A stretch of 64,000 nucleotides of DNA from the NCBI GenBank assembly GCA_964601265.1, contig CAZRMT010000002.1:11677-75676 (forward strand), read 5' to 3'. A program made the position numbers and the translations under genes. Source of the DNA: UBA4675 sp964601265. GTDB lineage: Bacteria > Bacillota > Clostridia > Christensenellales > Borkfalkiaceae. Shown here piece by piece: positions 25,541-34,825 of the stretch; position 1 is the first letter of the stretch, and each line of letters begins with the position of its first letter. The notes below the pieces were generated by a model. That model did not search any database. It was not told where the DNA came from and was given only the letters and a program-made list of their open reading frames with translations.

Positions 25541-26458
25541 TTATTGCAAATTTTTGCTTATTTCCATTATTTTACGAAGCCTATGATTTAAACAACTTTT
25601 GCTGATTTTCAACTTTTCGGCAAGTTCTTCCAGCGTACAATCGGGATTATTCGTTCTTGCAACCGCCACGGCGACGAGTTCTTCCTTTAAAGCGCCTAAC
25701 CCTATCGTTTTTTCTATCAGCTCAATCGCCTTGCGTTGACTTATGGAAGCGTTTACTTGCTTTGATATATTAGACATTTCGCAATTCATCTGACGGTTAA
25801 TATTGTTATTTACCTCTCTTTCGCGAAAAACGTCTTTTATCTCAACCATGCTTTTTGTTGCGTCCAACAAATACAGTACGTCTATTATTTCTTTTGCCGA
25901 ATTAAAATATACAACCGTGGTAGAATTTCTTTCCACCGTTTTACTTATTAAATCGAACGAAGCAAGCAAATTGCAAAAATCGTTTGCAAATACGTAGTTT
26001 GAAAAAACAAACTCTAAATGATATCCGTTTTTGGTGCTTTCGGAAGGAATACTCACGTCCCCTACGGCTAAAAACAACGATTTAATAAATTCACGTTTAC
26101 AGCAGTCGTTTTCAATAACGTATTTATCTATGGCAAGGTTCACCGACAACCCCTCTTTACAGTCTAATATTCCTACGTCTTGTAAAACGTTTATGGTTTT
26201 TTCAGATAAAAACTTTGCCTTAATCTTTTTTTTGGTAAAAGATATTAACGGTTTTATACCGTATAAAGAATACAAATAACCGACGTATAGCCCTAGTATT
26301 TCACGATTATCGGCGTTTAAAGAAAATCCGACCTTACCGTTTTCCACTATTAAAGTTCCTGCGCCTTTTATAAATGCGCAAAGCTCTGCCATTTTACAAC
26401 ACGGCTGTCCGTTGACGGTTTTTATTATTTCTTTTTTTACCTCGTCGGAAAAACTCAT
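25541..26458 (-). CDS. whiA: WhiA-family DNA-binding protein
   Basis: The 305-residue product starts with MSFSDEVKKEI, typical of WhiA, has the LAGLIDADG-like domain (AFIKGAGTLIV; SLFLAVGDVSIP) and ends with an HTH (TLEELAEKLKISKSCLNHRLRKI). WhiA proteins influence cell division or chromosome segregation in Firmicutes and sporulation in actinobacteria. It overlaps the PHP gene as ATGA. The common neighbours yvcK and rapZ are absent here. Confidence 0.95.
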   Translation of the reverse strand: MSFSDEVKKEIIKTVNGQPCCKMAELCAFIKGAGTLIVENGKVGFSLNADNREILGLYVGYLYSLYGIKPLISFTKKKIKAKFLSEKTINVLQDVGILDCKEGLSVNLAIDKYVIENDCCKREFIKSLFLAVGDVSIPSESTKNGYHLEFVFSNYVFANDFCNLLASFDLISKTVERNSTTVVYFNSAKEIIDVLYLLDATKSMVEIKDVFREREVNNNINRQMNCEMSNISKQVNASISQRKAIELIEKTIGLGALKEELVAVAVARTNNPDCTLEELAEKLKISKSCLNHRLRKIMEISKNLQ

Positions 26459-27228
26459 AACTTGTCCTTAAAACTTTTAAAACGAAATTCCAATTCGTTA
26501 TCGTTAATATTTTTAATCCTATCCATAGGGAAATCGATTCTTTTAAACAGCTCGTCCGCAAGTAACGTATCCCCCACTCGTGAAGGCGTGTGTGCATCGG
26601 AATCGATAACGAAATTTACGTTTGTGTTTATTACCTTTTGCCATTCATCGTCCGATAAGTGTACCTTTTTCGTGTTTATTTCAAAATACGTACCGTAATC
26701 GGCGCAAGCTTTTGCAACTTCTACTGCGTCCGCAAAAACTAAATAATTGACGTGCGTTAAAATATCTATCGGATTATTTTTTATCGCATTTATATACACG
26801 GCGGTATTTCTTTTTATCAAAGAAGCCGAAGCCTGTTTTTTAAAGGCGTTTGTAAAAAAATTATTACCGAACAATTTAAACCACTCTTTTATTCCGTCGT
26901 ACAAAATAAACCTATGAACGCCGGCAAGAATCATATCTAATTTTTCGTAATCTTTTTCTTTGACGTCTATTTTACCGCTAATACCCAACAAATTGCTCTC
27001 TATTCCGAGTTTCACCTTTATACCCGTTTCTTTTTCGGCATTTTCACAGTCGGCTTTCATTTTATCAAGTTTACTTCTTTTCATTCCGAATGCCGGATGT
27101 GAAAAACCGTGGTCGGAAATCGTTATCCCCTTTAACCCCTTTTCTTTGGCGGAGACAGCGTTGTCTAAAATACTGCCCTTTCCGTGAGAATACGTTGTAT
27201 GCGTATGAAAATCGTAATTAAGTTGCAT
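26455..27228 (-). CDS. PHP-domain phosphoesterase
   Basis: The 257-residue PHP protein has the metal ligands of the family: DFHTHTTYSHG, ITISDHG, ILAGVHRF and a late NFVIDSDAHTP. It could be a phosphatase or histidinol-phosphatase-like enzyme; the same gene sits between murB and rapZ/whiA in many clostridia, without a firm function. It overlaps both neighbours. GGAG precedes the ATG. Confidence 0.88.
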   Translation of the reverse strand: MQLNYDFHTHTTYSHGKGSILDNAVSAKEKGLKGITISDHGFSHPAFGMKRSKLDKMKADCENAEKETGIKVKLGIESNLLGISGKIDVKEKDYEKLDMILAGVHRFILYDGIKEWFKLFGNNFFTNAFKKQASASLIKRNTAVYINAIKNNPIDILTHVNYLVFADAVEVAKACADYGTYFEINTKKVHLSDDEWQKVINTNVNFVIDSDAHTPSRVGDTLLADELFKRIDFPMDRIKNINDNELEFRFKSFKDKL

Positions 27229-28096
27229 TGAACTCTCCTATAAATTTTATCTCTTCGTTAAGCATTACGCCTAGCTTTTCATGTACTTTTTGTTTTACGT
27301 ACGTTATAAGATTATACACGTCCGAAGCCGTTGCGTTATCGTCTGTTAAAATGTAGTTTGCGTGTTTCTCACTTACTCTTGCTCCGCCTATACTAAAACC
27401 TTTTAGTCCGACTTCGTCTATTAGTTTTCCCGCAAAATAGTCTTCGTTTTTAAAAACGGAACCGCAAGACCTACCTTTTGGCGATTTTATTTGTCGTATG
27501 CGTTTATAATGCTCTATTTTCCCTATAATGGTTTCGTAATCCCAAGACTTTAAAATAAAACCGACTTCGAAAACAGCTTCTTCTATAAACCTGCTCGAAC
27601 GGTAAGAAAAATTACAATTTTCGTTATTATAAACTCCGTTTTCCGCTTTTACGAAAGATACGTAGTCGGATACGTTTTTGTTAAAACAACCCGCGTTCAT
27701 ACAAACTGCACCGCCGACGCTTGCGGGAATACCGACGGCAAACTCTAATCCGCTTAAAGAATTCTCACTTGCCGTTTTTATTAAATCCGAAATTTTAACC
27801 CCGCATTCGGCAATTATCAAATTGCCTTTCACTGTAATTTTATCTAATCTCGTAGTATTTATCACGACGCCTTTAAACCCGTCGTCGCTAACAAGTACGT
27901 CTGTTCCGTTACCTAAAATAAATAGCGGAAAATCATTTTTTAACGTTAGACACCTTTTAAATTCTTCCGTCGTGTTCGGAAAAAACATTACTTCGCAATT
28001 TCCTCCGACTCCGTAAGAAGTATATTTACCTAAATTTTCTTTAGTCTTATATTCCACACCAAAATCAAAAGAAACGTTTTTTTGCACGTAACCCAT
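27218..28096 (-). CDS. murB: UDP-N-acetylenolpyruvoylglucosamine reductase
   Basis: MurB reduces enolpyruvyl-UDP-GlcNAc to UDP-MurNAc in peptidoglycan synthesis. The 292-residue product has FAD-binding signatures (TSYGVGGNCEVMFFP, LGNGTDVLVSDDG, GLEFAVGIPASVGGA) and the catalytic Ser in GSVFKN. Its terminal region (YNLITYVKQKVHEKLG) places it with the short type II enzymes. It overlaps the PHP gene by 11 bases. Confidence 0.96.
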   Translation of the reverse strand: MGYVQKNVSFDFGVEYKTKENLGKYTSYGVGGNCEVMFFPNTTEEFKRCLTLKNDFPLFILGNGTDVLVSDDGFKGVVINTTRLDKITVKGNLIIAECGVKISDLIKTASENSLSGLEFAVGIPASVGGAVCMNAGCFNKNVSDYVSFVKAENGVYNNENCNFSYRSSRFIEEAVFEVGFILKSWDYETIIGKIEHYKRIRQIKSPKGRSCGSVFKNEDYFAGKLIDEVGLKGFSIGGARVSEKHANYILTDDNATASDVYNLITYVKQKVHEKLGVMLNEEIKFIGEFNAT

Positions 28097-28109
28097 AGTT
28101 ACCTCTCCT

Positions 28110-28138
28110 ATTATATCAAATTTTTTATCTTTTTACAA
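28110..28138 (-). promoter_or_regulatory. murB promoter with very short 5' UTR
   Basis: TTGTAA (28133-28138), a 17-base spacer and TATAAT (28110-28115) lie on the minus strand. The -10 box ends 13 bases before the ATG and touches the AGGAGAGGT site, so a start about seven bases downstream would leave almost no leader. Confidence 0.6.
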
Positions 28139-28162
28139 TCTTTAGTTTTTCTTTTATTTGTA

Positions 28163-29029
28163 TTATTTAAAAAAAGAAGTAAAATTTTCAATAGTAATTT
28201 CTTCCAACTTTTCCATGGGCGTTCCTTTATATAAATTTTTCTTCGTCACGGATAACATTCCTATATTCGTAAGTCTTTCTTGCGTTTCACTAGACAACAT
28301 ATACGATAAAAAACTTTCGCAATACTCAAACTTTTCTTTTTGGGTACAAGTAATAAACATATTTTGAAATAAATCCGAAAAACCGTTTAACACTTCATAC
28401 TCAAAATCTATTCCCTTATTAGAAAGTCTGTAAATATCACGTTGAGTTCCCAACAGCGAACAGTTGCCCTTTAAAAACTGACTATACGCTTCTTTCGGCG
28501 AATAAACGTCTATCTTTTCAAATTCTTCCGTTCGTTCGCCTAAAGCTTTTAACGGCTCGTTATATTCCCCTTGACCTACCGCAAGTCTTTTTTTATTTCC
28601 GATTAGCACGTATCCGCCGTAACACCAACTTATTCCGTAACTTGTTTTTCCTGCCGAAAGCGTTTTATACTCCGAAGAAAAAGAAATAGACTGCATATAA
28701 GGAATAAAAAAGTCAAGTCCGCTTCCGCAAGAAACAATATCGGGAACCCTATTTTTTATAGCCTCCTCCGCTTCGTATGGAGTGTAACTTATAACCGAAA
28801 TAATAACGCCCTTGTGTTTTTTTTCGAATTTTAAAGATGTTTTAAGCAAAAAGTCTTTTCTTGAACCCTTTCCCCCCTCAAACGTATCTATGCTCCATAG
28901 CTCTAGCACGGCTTTATATTCTTCGCTTTTAACCACGGAATTTTCCGCTTTTATTTTTTTTACGCTTACCGAAAAGGCAAAAAACACGCAAAATATACAA
29001 GCAAATGCAAAAGCTAGCGTTTTCTTCAT
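28163..29029 (-). CDS. Orphan secreted solute-binding-like protein
   Basis: The 288-residue product has a Sec signal (TLAFAFACIFCVFFAFSVS) but no lipobox. The mature part has solute-binding-family features (VLELWSIDTFEGGKGSRKDFLLK; VISYTPYEAEEAIKN; DIVSCGSGLDF; EFCESFLSYMLSSETQERLTNIGMLSV-like C-terminal part). It is shorter than typical family 1 proteins and no permease or ATPase is adjacent. I start at the ATG at 29029, because the one at 29059 lies inside the HU terminator. No ribosome binding site is seen at either. Confidence 0.65.
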   Translation of the reverse strand: MKKTLAFAFACIFCVFFAFSVSVKKIKAENSVVKSEEYKAVLELWSIDTFEGGKGSRKDFLLKTSLKFEKKHKGVIISVISYTPYEAEEAIKNRVPDIVSCGSGLDFFIPYMQSISFSSEYKTLSAGKTSYGISWCYGGYVLIGNKKRLAVGQGEYNEPLKALGERTEEFEKIDVYSPKEAYSQFLKGNCSLLGTQRDIYRLSNKGIDFEYEVLNGFSDLFQNMFITCTQKEKFEYCESFLSYMLSSETQERLTNIGMLSVTKKNLYKGTPMEKLEEITIENFTSFFK

Positions 29030-29043
29030 AACTATATAATATG

Positions 29044-29073
29044 AAAAACAGCTAACCATAATGATTAGCTGTT
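29044..29073 (-). terminator. Intrinsic terminator of the HU gene
   Basis: AACAGCTAATC and its complement (29047-29057 with 29063-29073) form a stem with loop ATTAT and a T-run. It lies between the HU stop and the next gene. Confidence 0.85.
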
Positions 29074-29095
29074 TCTACTTTTTGCAATTTTTTAA

Positions 29096-29371
29096 TTATT
29101 TGTTTAAAGCGTCTTTAATTGCCGAGCTGAATTTTAAAACGGGTTTCTTGCAAGCAGCAATAGTGATTTTTTCACCCGTAGCAGGGTTTACGCCTTGTTT
29201 TTCAGCAACGTCTTTTACTTCATAAGAACCAAAGCCGACGAGTTGAATTTTATCTCCTTCAACTAAAGCGTCTTTAACGACGTCTGCATAAGCGTTTACG
29301 AAAGCCTCCGTATCTTTAACGGTTAATCCTGCTTTTTCGGCAATAGCCTTAACAAATTGAGATTTATTCAT
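29096..29371 (-). CDS. HU family DNA-binding protein
   Basis: The 91-residue nucleoid protein starts MNKSQFVKAIAEKAGL and has the DNA-embracing arm GFGSYEVKDVAEKQGVNPATGEKITI and the C-terminal PVLKFSSAIKDALNK. It is monocistronic with a strong terminator; GGAGG precedes the ATG. Confidence 0.97.
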   Translation of the reverse strand: MNKSQFVKAIAEKAGLTVKDTEAFVNAYADVVKDALVEGDKIQLVGFGSYEVKDVAEKQGVNPATGEKITIAACKKPVLKFSSAIKDALNK

Positions 29372-29517
29372 AGGTGTCCTCCAATTTTTTTATGGGAACA
29401 TTATATCATATTTTTTTTTATTTTTAAAGACCTTTTTTAAAAAAAATCCCAAAAATAAACCCTTTTTTTGTTTTTTTTCGGTATTTTTTGGTGAATAAAC
29501 CATATTTAGACTATTCT

Positions 29518-31332
29518 TTACAACGATTTTAGCGAAAAATACTTAATAATGGCGTCCGCCGTTTTCTCTCCTATTCCGTCTACGCTCATAAGCAACGACT
29601 TTTCCGCTTGCGCAACAAGTTTTACCGAACCTATAGTTTTTATTAAATCGGTAGCACGCTTTTTGCCTACGCCCTCTATTTCGGCAAGTTCGTTTTCCAA
29701 AGTTCTTTTATTCCTCAACGAACGGTGATAGGTAATTGCAAATCTATGCGCTTCGTCTCTTATCCGTTGTAATACCCTCAAAGCGTAATCTCTATGGTTT
29801 AAAACAACGGGGTCGTTTGAATGAACGGTATAAATAAGTTCCTCTTTTTTTGCGAGCGATATTAAATCTATATCGCAACCGAATTCGTCAAAAATCTCTT
29901 TTACCGAAGAAAGTTGACCTTTTCCGCCGTCGATAACGATTAAATCGGGAACGGGAAAATTCTCGTCTTTATCGACAATCTTTTTTAGTCTTCGTCTTAA
30001 AACCTCTTGCAAACAAGAAAAATCGTCGTTGCCCGCCACCGTTTTTATTTTAAACTTTCGGTATTGATTTTTATTGGCTCGTCCGTTTGAAAAAACCACC
30101 ATAGAACCGACTTTTTCAGTTCCGCTCGTATGCGAAATATCGTAACATTCCATACGCAAAGGAACTTTTTTTAAGTTGAGTATATCTTTTAAGCGTTCGC
30201 AAGCAAGCGTCGTCATATCCCGCTCTCTCACGATTTTACCGATATATCTTTCAAGATAATCTTTTGCATTGGTTAAAGCCATATCGGTAAGCAATTTTTT
30301 ATCGCCTTTTCGGGCATAATTAATTTTTACCTTTTTCCCGCCTAAAAGATAAAAATACTCGCTTAATTCCTCGCTTTCAGGAACGGGAAAATTTATTATT
30401 ATTTCGTCGGGAAACTCTTTCCCTTTAACGTAATACTGCTTTAAAAATGCCGTAATATATTCGTCCGCTCCCGTGTAGCTTCCCTCCAAAGAAAAGCATC
30501 TTCCTCCAAGCGTTTTCCCCGCACGTATCATAAGTATTGCAATAGCGGAAAAAATACCGTTGTCGACATAAGAAATAACGTCGGCGTTTATAAAACGATT
30601 TAAAGACACGATTTTTTTGCCGTCGATTTTTTTTAGCATTTTTAATTTTTCACGATAGCAAAGCGCAAGCTCGAATTGTTCGTTTTCGGCAAAGCGTTGC
30701 ATTTTTTCGGTTAAAATTTCTTCGCAGTCGTCCGTTTCTCCGTTTAAAAAATCAATCGCCTTTTTAACTTGTTCTAAATATTCTTTTTCGTCACAGTAAC
30801 CTGCACACGGCGCCAAACAAGCTTTTATATGATAATTTAAACATTCTTTACGTTTTTTCTCATCCAACGAATATTTACAAGAACGCAAACAATACACGCC
30901 GTTTACAACGTCAAGCATATCTTTAACGCTTACCCCGTTCATAAAAGGTCCGAAATATTTAGCTCCGTCTTTTTTTACTTTTCTGGTAATCTCGAAATAC
31001 GGAAATTTATTTTTTAAATTTATTTTTAAATAAGGATACGTTTTATCGTCTTTAAGAAGTATATTATATCTCGGTTTATGTTTTTTTATAAGATTGTTTT
31101 CTAAAGTAAAAGCTTCGTTTTCGGTATTTGTAAGGATATAATAAAAATCGGCGACGTTAGACACCATCGCCGTAACTTTTTCGGGCTTGACGCTAGAATG
31201 AAAATATTGTCTAACCCTGTTTTTTAAATTTTTGGCTTTCCCGACATAAATAACGGCGTTATCGGCATTAAGCATAACGTAAACGCCTGGGTGGTCGGGT
31301 AATAATTTTAATTTTTTTTCAAGCTCGGTCAT
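29518..31332 (-). CDS. uvrC: Excinuclease ABC subunit C
   Basis: UvrC makes both incisions in nucleotide excision repair. The 604-residue product has the GIY-YIG domain (GVYVMLNADNAVIYVGKAKNL) for the 3' cut, a UVR motif (AENEQFELALCYREKLKML) for UvrB contact, the RNase H-like C-terminal nuclease (LRMECYDISHTSG, LIVIDGGKGQL) for the 5' cut and tandem helix-hairpin-helices. It overlaps the end of cca by 14 bases and lacks a clear ribosome binding site. Confidence 0.97.
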   Translation of the reverse strand: MTELEKKLKLLPDHPGVYVMLNADNAVIYVGKAKNLKNRVRQYFHSSVKPEKVTAMVSNVADFYYILTNTENEAFTLENNLIKKHKPRYNILLKDDKTYPYLKINLKNKFPYFEITRKVKKDGAKYFGPFMNGVSVKDMLDVVNGVYCLRSCKYSLDEKKRKECLNYHIKACLAPCAGYCDEKEYLEQVKKAIDFLNGETDDCEEILTEKMQRFAENEQFELALCYREKLKMLKKIDGKKIVSLNRFINADVISYVDNGIFSAIAILMIRAGKTLGGRCFSLEGSYTGADEYITAFLKQYYVKGKEFPDEIIINFPVPESEELSEYFYLLGGKKVKINYARKGDKKLLTDMALTNAKDYLERYIGKIVRERDMTTLACERLKDILNLKKVPLRMECYDISHTSGTEKVGSMVVFSNGRANKNQYRKFKIKTVAGNDDFSCLQEVLRRRLKKIVDKDENFPVPDLIVIDGGKGQLSSVKEIFDEFGCDIDLISLAKKEELIYTVHSNDPVVLNHRDYALRVLQRIRDEAHRFAITYHRSLRNKRTLENELAEIEGVGKKRATDLIKTIGSVKLVAQAEKSLLMSVDGIGEKTADAIIKYFSLKSL

Positions 31333-32647
31333 TTAAAAAATTTATTAAATCCTCTTTTATATTTTTTACTTTTTCGTTTATAACTGCGTCAAGCAAAAAG
31401 TTTAACGTTTCTCCCGTTTGTTTCCCGCTTATCCCGATTGCGTTAAGGTCGTCGCCGTTAACGGCAAGCATTTTTAAAAAATAACATTGATTTTCGCTTT
31501 TAATAAGGCTATATATCCGTTTTATCTCGTTTAAATGCTTTAATCTTATCCTTATTGCTTTTTTGCTATGGGCTTTCGTATCGGCTTCTTGCAAACTTAA
31601 AAGCATACCGAATTTTTTATCTCCCAGCTCTCTTAAAGCGGTTTTAACGGCAATGGTATTTTCGGGTAAAACCTCGTCGTGCCGTTCTATAAGCTTTAAA
31701 ACCGTAAAATAGGTTTCTTTATCGACTTTCAATCTTTTTAAAACAGGTTTAGCAATCTCTACGCTTACTTTAGGATGCCCGTAAAAATGCCCTCGACCTT
31801 TTTCGTCTAACGTAAAACAATTCGGTTTTCCTATATCGTGTAACAAAAGAGCAAGCCTTATAGTCTTATCTCGCCTTGCCATTTCCACGCTTTTTGCAAT
31901 ATGCTCGTAAACGGTTAAAGAATGGAACACGCTACGCTGTTCAAAATCGAAACAAGGAACGATCTCCGGAATTATAACGGCAATAACCTCTCTGAATTTG
32001 GTTAAAACTTCGTAAACGTTATTTCCCGTTAAAATTTTATACAATTCTTCCGTTATGCGTTCAGCCGATATGTTTTTCAACAGTTCTTTATCGTTAAAAA
32101 CAGCTTGCTCCGTTTTAAAATCGACTTTAAACGAAAGTTGAGAAGAAAATCGCATAGCTCTAAGTATTCTTAAAGCGTCCTCTTTAAACCTTTTGCTTGG
32201 ATCGTTTACACACCTTATAGTTTTATTTTTTAAATCCCTAATTCCGCCGAAATAGTCTATAATGCCTTCTTTTTCGGAATACGCCAACGCATTAACGGTA
32301 AAATCACGCCTCGCTAAATCTTCTTTTAAGTCGCTGACAAACTCCACGGAAGACGGTCGCCTATGGTCTAAATATTCGTTGTCTTTACGAAACGTCGTCA
32401 CTTCGTAAATTTTTCCGAAACAAATCACGCCGACGGTTCCGTGTTTTAATCCCGAAAGAACCTTTTTCTCTTTTGAAAAGACCGAACAAATTTGTTCGGG
32501 AAGAGCGGAAGTGGCAATATCCAAGTCGTGACACTTCTTTTTTAATAAAAAATCTCTTACTGCTCCGCCCACGAGATAAGCTTTAAATCCGTTTGCTATT
32601 AACTTGTCCGAAATGTATTTAAAGCCTTTATCCGTTACCATTGTCAC
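31319..32647 (-). CDS. cca: CCA tRNA nucleotidyltransferase with HD domain
   Basis: The enzyme adds or repairs the 3' CCA of tRNA. Class II nucleotidyltransferase motifs are VGGAVRDFLL, HDLDIATS and the RRDFTVNALAY segment; the head/neck part has RILRAMRFSSQL. An HD domain follows (IRLALLLHDIGKP), giving 442 residues. The start is GTG at 32647 (GGGAG upstream), or ATG at 32641. Without a check of flexible-loop residues, a split A-adding or poly(A) polymerase specificity is possible. Confidence 0.9.
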   Translation of the reverse strand: MTMVTDKGFKYISDKLIANGFKAYLVGGAVRDFLLKKKCHDLDIATSALPEQICSVFSKEKKVLSGLKHGTVGVICFGKIYEVTTFRKDNEYLDHRRPSSVEFVSDLKEDLARRDFTVNALAYSEKEGIIDYFGGIRDLKNKTIRCVNDPSKRFKEDALRILRAMRFSSQLSFKVDFKTEQAVFNDKELLKNISAERITEELYKILTGNNVYEVLTKFREVIAVIIPEIVPCFDFEQRSVFHSLTVYEHIAKSVEMARRDKTIRLALLLHDIGKPNCFTLDEKGRGHFYGHPKVSVEIAKPVLKRLKVDKETYFTVLKLIERHDEVLPENTIAVKTALRELGDKKFGMLLSLQEADTKAHSKKAIRIRLKHLNEIKRIYSLIKSENQCYFLKMLAVNGDDLNAIGISGKQTGETLNFLLDAVINEKVKNIKEDLINFLNDRA

Positions 32648-32664
32648 TTAAAAAACGCTCCCGT

Positions 32665-33993
32665 TTATTTTCCGACGCAAAATTTAGAAAATATTTCGTC
32701 TATTATACTCTCGCTTGCAGTTTCGCCCGTTATTTCTCCGAGTAAAGACCATGTCTCCCTCACGTCGTATTCTATGAGTTCGAGCGGTACTTCTTCTATA
32801 TTAAGACATACTTTTTTTATTGAATTATATGCTTTTGTCAATGCCTCGTAATGCCTTTGCTCTATCAAAACGTCGGCGGTTGCGTCATGCGAATTTCCCA
32901 TTCCCAAAGCATAAATTCTTTCTTTTAATTCTTTCGTATCTCCCGATAAAGCGGAATATTCTAAATCGTATTTTTCGCTAGATATAACGATTTCTTTATC
33001 GGATTTATTACAAACCCTTATACAAGGCACGTCTATTTTAGATAAAATTTTTTCGTCTTCTTCACTTAAAGGCTCGCTTCCGTCCATAATAAATAACGCA
33101 AGGTCACATTCTCCCAAAACCTTTCGAGAACGCTCTATGCCTATTTTTTCGACTTCGTCTTGACTTTCTCTTATTCCGGCGGTATCGTAAAGAACAAACT
33201 TAACGCCGTTTATATCCAACTCTCCCTCGACCACGTCCCTAGTAGTTCCCGCAACCGAAGTCACTATCGCTTTATCGCAATCGAGTAAACTGTTTAATAT
33301 AGACGATTTACCCGTATTGGGTTTGCCGGCCAACGCCACTTTTACACCGTTTTTAATTCTGCTTCCGCTATTATAGGAAGAAAGCGTTTGTTCAAGCCTT
33401 TCCTTTATGTTTTCGCAAGTGGTTTTTAGTTTATAGGTGGCGGTTTCCTCTAACCCCTCTTCTGGATAATCGATATTAGCGTCCATTTCGGCAAGGCAAT
33501 CCTTTAACTCGAGTTGCATTTCGGAAACTCTTTTACATAATCTTTCTCTGTACAAGGAATACCCCGCCTTAACTTGCGAAACGTACTCCGAATTTATCAT
33601 GTCGATAAGCCCTTCGCAAGAAGAAAGCGAAAGTTTCCCGTTTAAAAACGCACGCTTGGTAAATTCGCCGTTCGTGGCGCCTCTTGCCCCTAGCGAAAAG
33701 GTTTTACTTAATATCCCTCTGGTAATGGCTATACCGCCGTGACAGTGGAATTCCACCGTGTCCTCGCCCGTAAAAGAACGGGGGGCATGAAACACGACCA
33801 TCATTCCGAAATCTTTAAAATCTCCGCCATCTATTTCGCCTACGTACATTACGTTGGGAATATATTCTTCTACTTTTTTAAGCGGAAAAAACATCTTTTC
33901 CGCAAGAGAAATCGAACCTTTTCCGCTTATTCTTATTATTGCGACTCCGCCTACGCCGTTCGCCGTAGAAATCGCTGAAATTATATCGTTCAT
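32665..33993 (-). CDS. mnmE: tRNA modification GTPase MnmE
   Basis: MnmE, with MnmG, modifies the wobble U34 of several tRNAs. The 442-residue product has an N-terminal folate-binding domain, an inserted G domain (GKPNTGKSS, DTAGIRES, NKSDK) and ends FCVGK, a variant of the C-terminal CIGK motif. The ATG overlaps the stop of the preceding membrane-protein gene. It is away from the usual rnpA-yidC-jag-mnmG neighbourhood. Confidence 0.96.
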   Translation of the reverse strand: MNDIISAISTANGVGGVAIIRISGKGSISLAEKMFFPLKKVEEYIPNVMYVGEIDGGDFKDFGMMVVFHAPRSFTGEDTVEFHCHGGIAITRGILSKTFSLGARGATNGEFTKRAFLNGKLSLSSCEGLIDMINSEYVSQVKAGYSLYRERLCKRVSEMQLELKDCLAEMDANIDYPEEGLEETATYKLKTTCENIKERLEQTLSSYNSGSRIKNGVKVALAGKPNTGKSSILNSLLDCDKAIVTSVAGTTRDVVEGELDINGVKFVLYDTAGIRESQDEVEKIGIERSRKVLGECDLALFIMDGSEPLSEEDEKILSKIDVPCIRVCNKSDKEIVISSEKYDLEYSALSGDTKELKERIYALGMGNSHDATADVLIEQRHYEALTKAYNSIKKVCLNIEEVPLELIEYDVRETWSLLGEITGETASESIIDEIFSKFCVGK

Positions 33994-34811
33994 CAGTTAA
34001 ACATATCGTCGTCGGACGACTCGTTTCCACTATAGGAAGAATTATCGTTCTGATTTACAGTATTAAACTCACTAAAAGGCTCATCCTTCGGATTAACTTT
34101 TCCAAAATCATTAAACGGAGAATTTTCATTGTTTTGTCTAGGCGAATTATTAGCTCTCGGAGGAACGTTGGTATAATACACGTATCTTCTTGCATAATCG
34201 GCTTTCGGCGCATTTCTATAAACGAATACGAAAATCGGGAATAATCCGCTAAAGAAAATACAAAGCACGGTCATAAGCCAATATTTTCCCGTTCTTTGAC
34301 GGAAAAAATCGTACATTAAAAAATAAAGCAAAAAGCTAGACGCAAAAGTTAATATTTCAACCAAATACATATAATTATTTTCAGATTTTAAAATATAATT
34401 ATCTACGTTCCAAGCGTCCTTTTTAAGAAAAAGAAGTTTTATGGTCGTGTTGTAATACTGTATCGTATTTAAAACAACGGAACACAAAAAACTACCTGCT
34501 GTAAGAGAAACCAATAATATTGTGAACGTTTTCTTTTTCATCCAACATATTTTTTCCGCATTGGAAGAGTTTAACAACACAATAAACTGTGCAAACGGAA
34601 TCCACGCAAGCCAAGTTTTACTCATTCCTTCTCGTTTTGCAATTTTTCTTACACCAAACGAAATAAAGAAGTATAAACATAGCATTAAACTTGCGTAAAG
34701 AATAACCGTCATCCAAGCAAAAGCTTTATATTTAAATAAGCTCCACTCTAAATCCGACGCGTCTACAAATGCTTTAATATAGAGTATAACAGTATTTACT
34801 GTACTAAGCAT
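33993..34811 (-). CDS. Multipass membrane protein with Asn-rich disordered tail
   Basis: The 272-residue protein is not recognised. About five transmembrane segments occupy residues 25-190, with a basic loop VRKIAKREGMSKTWLAWIPFAQ that resembles small membrane proteins of unknown function in clostridia. Residues about 215-272 are disordered, rich in Asn, Ser and acidic residues, with a repeated PFNDFG/PFSEFN unit. A strong AGGAGGG precedes the start, and it overlaps mnmE by one base. Confidence 0.6.
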   Translation of the reverse strand: MLSTVNTVILYIKAFVDASDLEWSLFKYKAFAWMTVILYASLMLCLYFFISFGVRKIAKREGMSKTWLAWIPFAQFIVLLNSSNAEKICWMKKKTFTILLVSLTAGSFLCSVVLNTIQYYNTTIKLLFLKKDAWNVDNYILKSENNYMYLVEILTFASSFLLYFLMYDFFRQRTGKYWLMTVLCIFFSGLFPIFVFVYRNAPKADYARRYVYYTNVPPRANNSPRQNNENSPFNDFGKVNPKDEPFSEFNTVNQNDNSSYSGNESSDDDMFN

Positions 34812-34825
34812 ATTCCCTCCTAAAT

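Noticed and set aside
29030..29059. Upstream ATG for the solute-binding protein at 29059
   Set aside because: It lies in the HU terminator stem; the signal peptide begins naturally at 29029.
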